A DNA stretch of 64,000 nucleotides from positions 9,985,001 to 10,049,000 of the forward strand of contig NC_088326.1 of assembly GCF_910592395.1 (NCBI RefSeq). The letters are read 5' to 3'. A model generated the notes under the pieces. The model saw only the letters and a list, made by a program, of their open reading frames with translations. It did not search any database and was not told where the DNA came from. Numbering within the stretch: the stretch's first letter is position 1; every line of letters begins with the position of its first letter. Origin of the DNA: Lineus longissimus. Its lineage: Eukaryota; Nemertea; Pilidiophora; Heteronemertea; Lineidae. Shown piece by piece: positions 59,210 through 64,000 of this stretch. The position numbers and the translations under genes are program-made.

Positions 59210-59910
59210 TATTAAAGATCTATATACTTGCTATGGCCCATATGGTCACAGGAGCGCCATACGAGCTTGCAACTACAGTGCTTCATCTCTTGGATGGGTG
59301 TACTGTCACTGTTTTATATAAAGAATAGACCCATGTTATAACATGGGTCCATCCTGAACATTGGCGGTAATTACATGGCGGTAATTACATGGCACAGTCA
59401 TGTTAAATGTTACAGACTATAGCCTGAATTAATTTCCAGAAATAACATCCTACCTACAACTGTAATTTTTCTCAGTTGTATAAATCAGATTTTGAAATTC
59501 CGATACTTTGGATCTAATCCAAAAATCCCTTGCGCAATCTCCGCCAATCTTGCAAAGAGGCAATAAATGTAAAATAGCCTTATCTATTATAAAGCCGATT
59601 GGTATTGATTTGTCTGGTCGAAATTCATATTTCTGGCGAACAGATTGATTACCATACGCGGCTGTATCCTGGGAATCTGCTGAAATCTGCCCTTGGTGAG
59701 ACAGATGAGGTTTTCTATTTCAAAAGATTAGGTTTTACTATTTCAAAAGAGCTTTATTTTTCGATGTCAGTAAACTGAGTTTAAAAAGGCATTCATCTTG
59801 GTATAACGTTCGCCGTTTATAGGCCACAGTAAGGTTTTCACTTATCGTTGCTTGTCAATATATTTATACTGGGACGCGTTTTTTGTTAGTAATAGCAAAG
59901 CCACTTGATT
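59210..59910. other. Intergenic with a perfect palindrome
   Basis: GACCCATGTTA/TAACATGGGTC is a 22-bp perfect palindrome at 59328-59349. GGCGGTAATTACAT is repeated directly just after it (59364-59391). No gene. Confidence 0.6.
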
Positions 59911-60817
59911 AAACAAAACATATAGCATTGGCCAAAGGAATTGTTTAAATGTTTAAAGGATGGGGTATTTAAACTGCATTGATGATTATGAAAAGAATCG
60001 TTTTAATACATGTTCCATGGTCAATTTTAGTCATTTCACTCTCACTTTTGATCCTAATTCTTCTTGAGGAAGTGAGGAAAGAAAAACTCTACAAAGCATC
60101 TTACAAGTCATATACAAGGCAAGAAATAGAACAATTTATATTTACAATTTAATTGTAATGACCGAATACAAAAAATAACGGCTGCAATAGAATTCATCTC
60201 CAAGCCTCTTGATGAAACAAAACATATAGCATTTGCGAAAGGAATTACGCATCTCTAAGATAATGTTTAAAGGATGTGGTATTTAAACTGCATTGATGAT
60301 TATGAAAAGAATCGTTTTAATACATGTTTCATGGTCAATTTGAGTCATTTCACTCTCACTTTTGATCCTTATTCTTCTTGAGGAATTGAGGAAAGAAAAA
60401 CTCTACAAAGCATACAACAGGTCATATAAAAGGCAAGAAATAGAACAATTTATATTTACAATTTAATTGTAATGACCAAATACAAAAAATACCGGCTGCA
60501 ATAAAATTCATCTCCAAGCCTCTTGATGAAACAAAACATATAGCATTGGTAAAAGAAATTGCGCATCTCTAAGATAATGTTTAAAGGATGGGGTATTTAA
60601 ACTGCATTGATAATTTTGAAAAGAATCGTTTTAATACATGTTTCATGGTCAATTTGAGTCATTTCACTCTCACTTTTGATCCTATTCTTCAGGAAGTGAG
60701 GAAAGAAAAATTCTACAAAGCATCTTACAAGTCATATACAAGGCAAGAAATAGAACAAATTGTAATGACCAAATACAAAAAATACCGGCTGCAATAAAAT
60801 TCATCTCCAAGACCATA
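59911..60817 (+). repeat. ~300-bp tandem array, three units
   Basis: AAACAAAACATATAGCATT begins units at 59911, 60215 and 60529 (periods 304 and 314). All contain GAAAAGAATCGTTTTAATAC and GTCATTTCACTCTCACTTTT. The third is shortened by deletions, which opens a 69-codon frame (60588-60797) that is closed in the other two. The array is therefore probably non-coding. Confidence 0.85.
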
Positions 60818-63800
60818 GTGTAGGGAATAAGGTTACTGCGACAAAACTGTTATTCAGTTTCGAGTTCACGTAGATGTACAATATTGACAAGATAACTGGT
60901 TTAACAATCTTGTGGAGACTGTGCTTAAACAAACAGCAAACTGAATAAGATCAGAAATCACAATAGTATAGAACCATTATCAGGATTCCTCGTCAAGCAT
61001 TATATCTATTTTGTGGATTTTGAAACGCTTACAATTTTGTTTTTTACGTCGTAAGTATGAACAAGTATTCATAAAGTCTTTACGAAACAAGAATTCATGA
61101 AGTCTTTGTGAATTCTTGGTATCAACCTATAGCTAGCTCAAATAATACACGCAACACTCAATCAAATTAAACGGCTAATGACATTGAGAATGAGCGCTCT
61201 CAAAAACTAATTACAAACGTTGATAAGGCAAAGCTTGATGAATTAGTTCAAATGATAAATAGGAGCTTTGGGAATAATTACTGAAGGTACTTCGAAGTAA
61301 ATCTGACAATCAACATGAGATATAACCAGATACTTATTGTACCAGCTTCTGTTATTGATTACCACAGTAATACATCGCCACGCTTTCGCCGATTTCGCAA
61401 ATTGGCTCAACCCACGAAAAGACATAAGGCAAAAAACCCACAATAAATGTAGATATTTTTAATTTCAACAAAAATAATACCTAGGAAAATTTAATTTTTA
61501 TAAATTTTGCAAATTAAAAAACGATTAACATTTGTTATCTGCCGTATAAGTTCTCAGTGATGACAAATGCGCTAATGCATGTGGTCTTGTTCGTGGCTGT
61601 GTTTGCATTCGCAGTGTATACAGCCTTGCACCACCTGATATTTTTCCTCTGGATATCATATTTAGCATATAATGTCATTATACCCGATTGGTATATAATG
61701 TTGTGTATATTCCCATCTTGTTATGCTCACCCGAACGCCGTCCTAAATCAAGTTCAATAACGAAGACAACATACAGCTCTTCCATTCTTACCAATCCCTA
61801 ACCAGGTGCAATAAATCATCATTTGCGCCAACTGCAACACGCACAAGAACAAGACTGACCTGACCCCTGTATTTTTCTCTAAAGCTCCATCTTTGTATCA
61901 TTTTCTGACCACCAAACAAACTAAATTTACCAAATCATGACACAGGACATCAAATCGAAAGTTGCTAATACGCCGCCAAGCGCCAATCATTGTAATCAAA
62001 CTAATGACCTTGACATTCTTTTCGTTCCAAGCCCCGTCTTTGTATCGTTAATTTGTCAACCCGAACCAATTACATAGCGAACACGAAGTTAACAATGCTA
62101 CCTATATCGCCGTCAAGCGCCAAACATATGAACCCATGTGATGAACCTTTCCTTTTCTTCTTAAACGCCACCTGTGTATCATTATTCCGACCGCCCTACC
62201 AATTACCCTAATCAGTGGAAATCAAATCAAACCTTTGGTTATTGTAATACGGCCATAGACAAGCCTTAACCAGACCAATATTGAGATAGTCAGCAACCAT
62301 ATTGCAGATTACCTGAACGCTTCAAACGGTTTGGGTGATTGGCGCACCGTAGTCTTCAGTGTGAACAGGCTCAGCATACAAAGTTATGCCAGAAGGATGA
62401 CATTCTGTTTCTATTCAAAGGTTATCTCGGTGGTTTTCTGGTCTTTGTTCAACACAATCTAAAAAGCTTTTGTGACCAATTTCTCCTGAAATATACAGTG
62501 TTGCTGACATTCCAAATGGCCTTTATCGCGTTAATAAGAATTTCTAAAAGCTCCCTTTGCCCCAAATATGAACTTCTTCTTTAGAAATCTACGAAGCTAA
62601 GCCTATGTATTTGATAGGGAACGGTTTGAAGGCAGCACATTCATTTAGAAAACGTTGGCAGCGCTTGAAAAAATGCATTGTAGCTTTTTCGTCTTATTTT
62701 GCAAAACGTGACCATGTCCCTTTTGATACTAAAGAATAGTCGTGGAATGTCCAGTTCCGCAAAATTAATCAATTAATTTTACTCTTTAACATGTTTAAAG
62801 CAAAGCGGTATCAAACGATGTGTTCCCATGTTGCAACCATCAGCAAATGCAGATATGTCAGATAGTTCCCTTCTGTTCGCCGACAATTCATGATCAGTCT
62901 GGTGGAAATATACTCAAAGCGGTCCAAAACCAGCTCCTGTCGAGAAAGAACAATACGTCTATTGCTTTGAGAGCGTTAGATAATGATTACAAAGAGTAGA
63001 ATTTACACAGTCTTATAATGCTACAAATGTGACATTTATGAACATAATTCGATATTGAGCAGAATAAACTGACATCAAGAACTTTCTCACATTTTCAAAT
63101 TGTCCCTCATTGTCGGTATTTCTGAGGTTCGGATGTTAGTACGATGTGTAGGTAGGCCTACCTGGTGTGAGGTTTAACAACCAGCTCTCCCGCTAGAGTC
63201 AGCGTGGCCTAGGCAACGGGCAAAACCTGTACCAAATGCCTACGGCGACAAGGCCTGTAATTAAGCAGCAGCTTTTGTCGGAATATGTCTCCAACGTGTC
63301 ATGCGTGCTGAGGCTTATTTGAAACTATGGAAACCGTAGAAGTAATCCTCCTCGCTTAACCAAGAACGTTATGCGATTATAAACTAAGTCAGGCTGTAAG
63401 TAAATGAAGAAGAAAACGAAGATATTGACGAACTTGTGTATGACTTCCAAGCTTACCATTACCTTAATTATTCTACCCCTTTATACCTCGCTGTTAAATG
63501 AATTAAGGCCTAACCCCACAACACGATATAAACAAAGGGCCCACGCACCTACACTCTCAGATATAAACGTCTTTGAGCTTCAGAAAAGTCGTAAACGTTT
63601 TTATGGCAAGCACAAATATGAATCCCGCAGAGTTGTTTCGGTAAAATGAAAATATATATTTTTCTTGGCATTATTGTTGCAGTAAGTTTGTTCTTCTTTT
63701 GCTTCATAAGTAAACTATTTTTCGAAACGTGTTTGACGCTTTTCCAATTTTGTTTAAGCTCTTATAGATAGTAGGAAAACGCGTTATTCGTTATTTCTAG

Positions 63801-64000
63801 TACGCACAAGTCCTGGCACGAAATACCTTTGCCGCCACGTGAGTACACGCATGCTACTTTCCATTTTTTACATAGAAAATAACAAGTTTATATTTTTTTC
63901 TTTCACAGATCCTGCTATTTTTAAAAGAGTAACACGATGGAAGAATCGTCTATGTTCCATAAATACATACAAGTTTGCTGTTTACCTAAAAGCAATACAC
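60818..64000. other. Intergenic, nothing recognised
   Basis: Frames of 60-81 codons at 61.2, 61.6 (hydrophobic), 62.3 and 63.4 kb (basic, with a hydrophobic stretch near the N-terminus) have no recognised domain. The DNA runs off the end of the window with nothing identified. Confidence 0.4.

Noticed and set aside
61557-61760. 67-codon very hydrophobic plus frame
   Set aside because: Composition follows from T-rich sequence; poor start context and no partner features.
63404-63649. 81-codon frame with signal-like N-terminus as a secreted peptide
   Set aside because: The hydrophobic segment lies after a charged 15-residue lead and there is no cleavage-site or peptide-family pattern I recognise.

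Overview
The window looks like nuclear DNA from an animal, most likely a marine invertebrate; phylum and species cannot be told from the sequence. Reasons: coding density is very low, with only three long plausible reading frames in 64 kb; there is an intronless TRIM/RING-B-box gene with a good splice acceptor just upstream of its ATG; there is a pogo/Tigger-type transposase; and many short inverted-repeat elements (MITEs), tRNA-derived SINE-like pieces, minisatellites and a non-LTR retrotransposon 3' end are present. There is no prokaryotic operon structure, CRISPR array, rRNA or convincing functional tRNA.

Genes. (1) 15150-17192, minus strand: a complete 680-residue TRIM-type protein with a C3HC4 RING, two B-boxes, a long coiled coil and a propeller-like C-terminus. 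(2) 53247-54083, plus strand: an unrecognised 278-residue frame whose C-terminus appears to continue in another frame to 54301; repeated strand motifs suggest a beta-propeller. It may be a frameshifted pseudogene or a last exon. (3) 56825-58177, minus strand: an uninterrupted 450-residue pogo-like DDE transposase with all three catalytic Asp (D202, D318, D354).

Layout. 1-15 kb is mostly unrecognised AT-rich intergenic DNA with SINE-like pieces (1.3, 4.9 kb) and MITEs (6.7, 9.6 kb). 15-17.2 kb holds the TRIM gene. 17.2-31 kb is repeat-rich: a 16-bp minisatellite (18.1 kb), a 171-bp tandem duplication (20 kb), a 371-bp MITE (23.6 kb), a diverged ~285-bp triple array (25.7-26.6 kb), a 39-bp x4 array (27.2 kb), duplicated SINE-like units (27.4 kb), a perfect-TIR MITE (29.1 kb), and two 86-bp MITEs in inverted orientation bracketing a tRNA-like segment (30.4-30.7 kb). 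31-53 kb holds a second copy of the 371-bp MITE in opposite orientation (35.9 kb), a 144-bp tandem duplication (37.6 kb), a cluster of hairpins with a shared stem (43.0-43.5 kb), further copies of MITE families (47.7, 47.9, 49.2 kb) and a ~540-bp inverted-repeat element (50.1-50.6 kb). 53-54.3 kb has the unknown gene. 56.1-59.2 kb is a nest: a ~407-bp MITE abuts an element with perfect 29-bp TIRs, into which the pogo element inserted; the pogo element holds a GGGCCGATTT MITE, which contains a decayed non-LTR retrotransposon 3' end. 59.9-60.8 kb is a ~300-bp x3 tandem array. The last 3 kb has nothing recognisable.

The genes show no sign of acting together; the dominant story is transposable-element layering. 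I found no convincing new multi-gene system. The most interesting items are the nested element with an uninterrupted transposase, the MITE-tRNA-MITE composite, the hairpin cluster and the unrecognised propeller-like gene.
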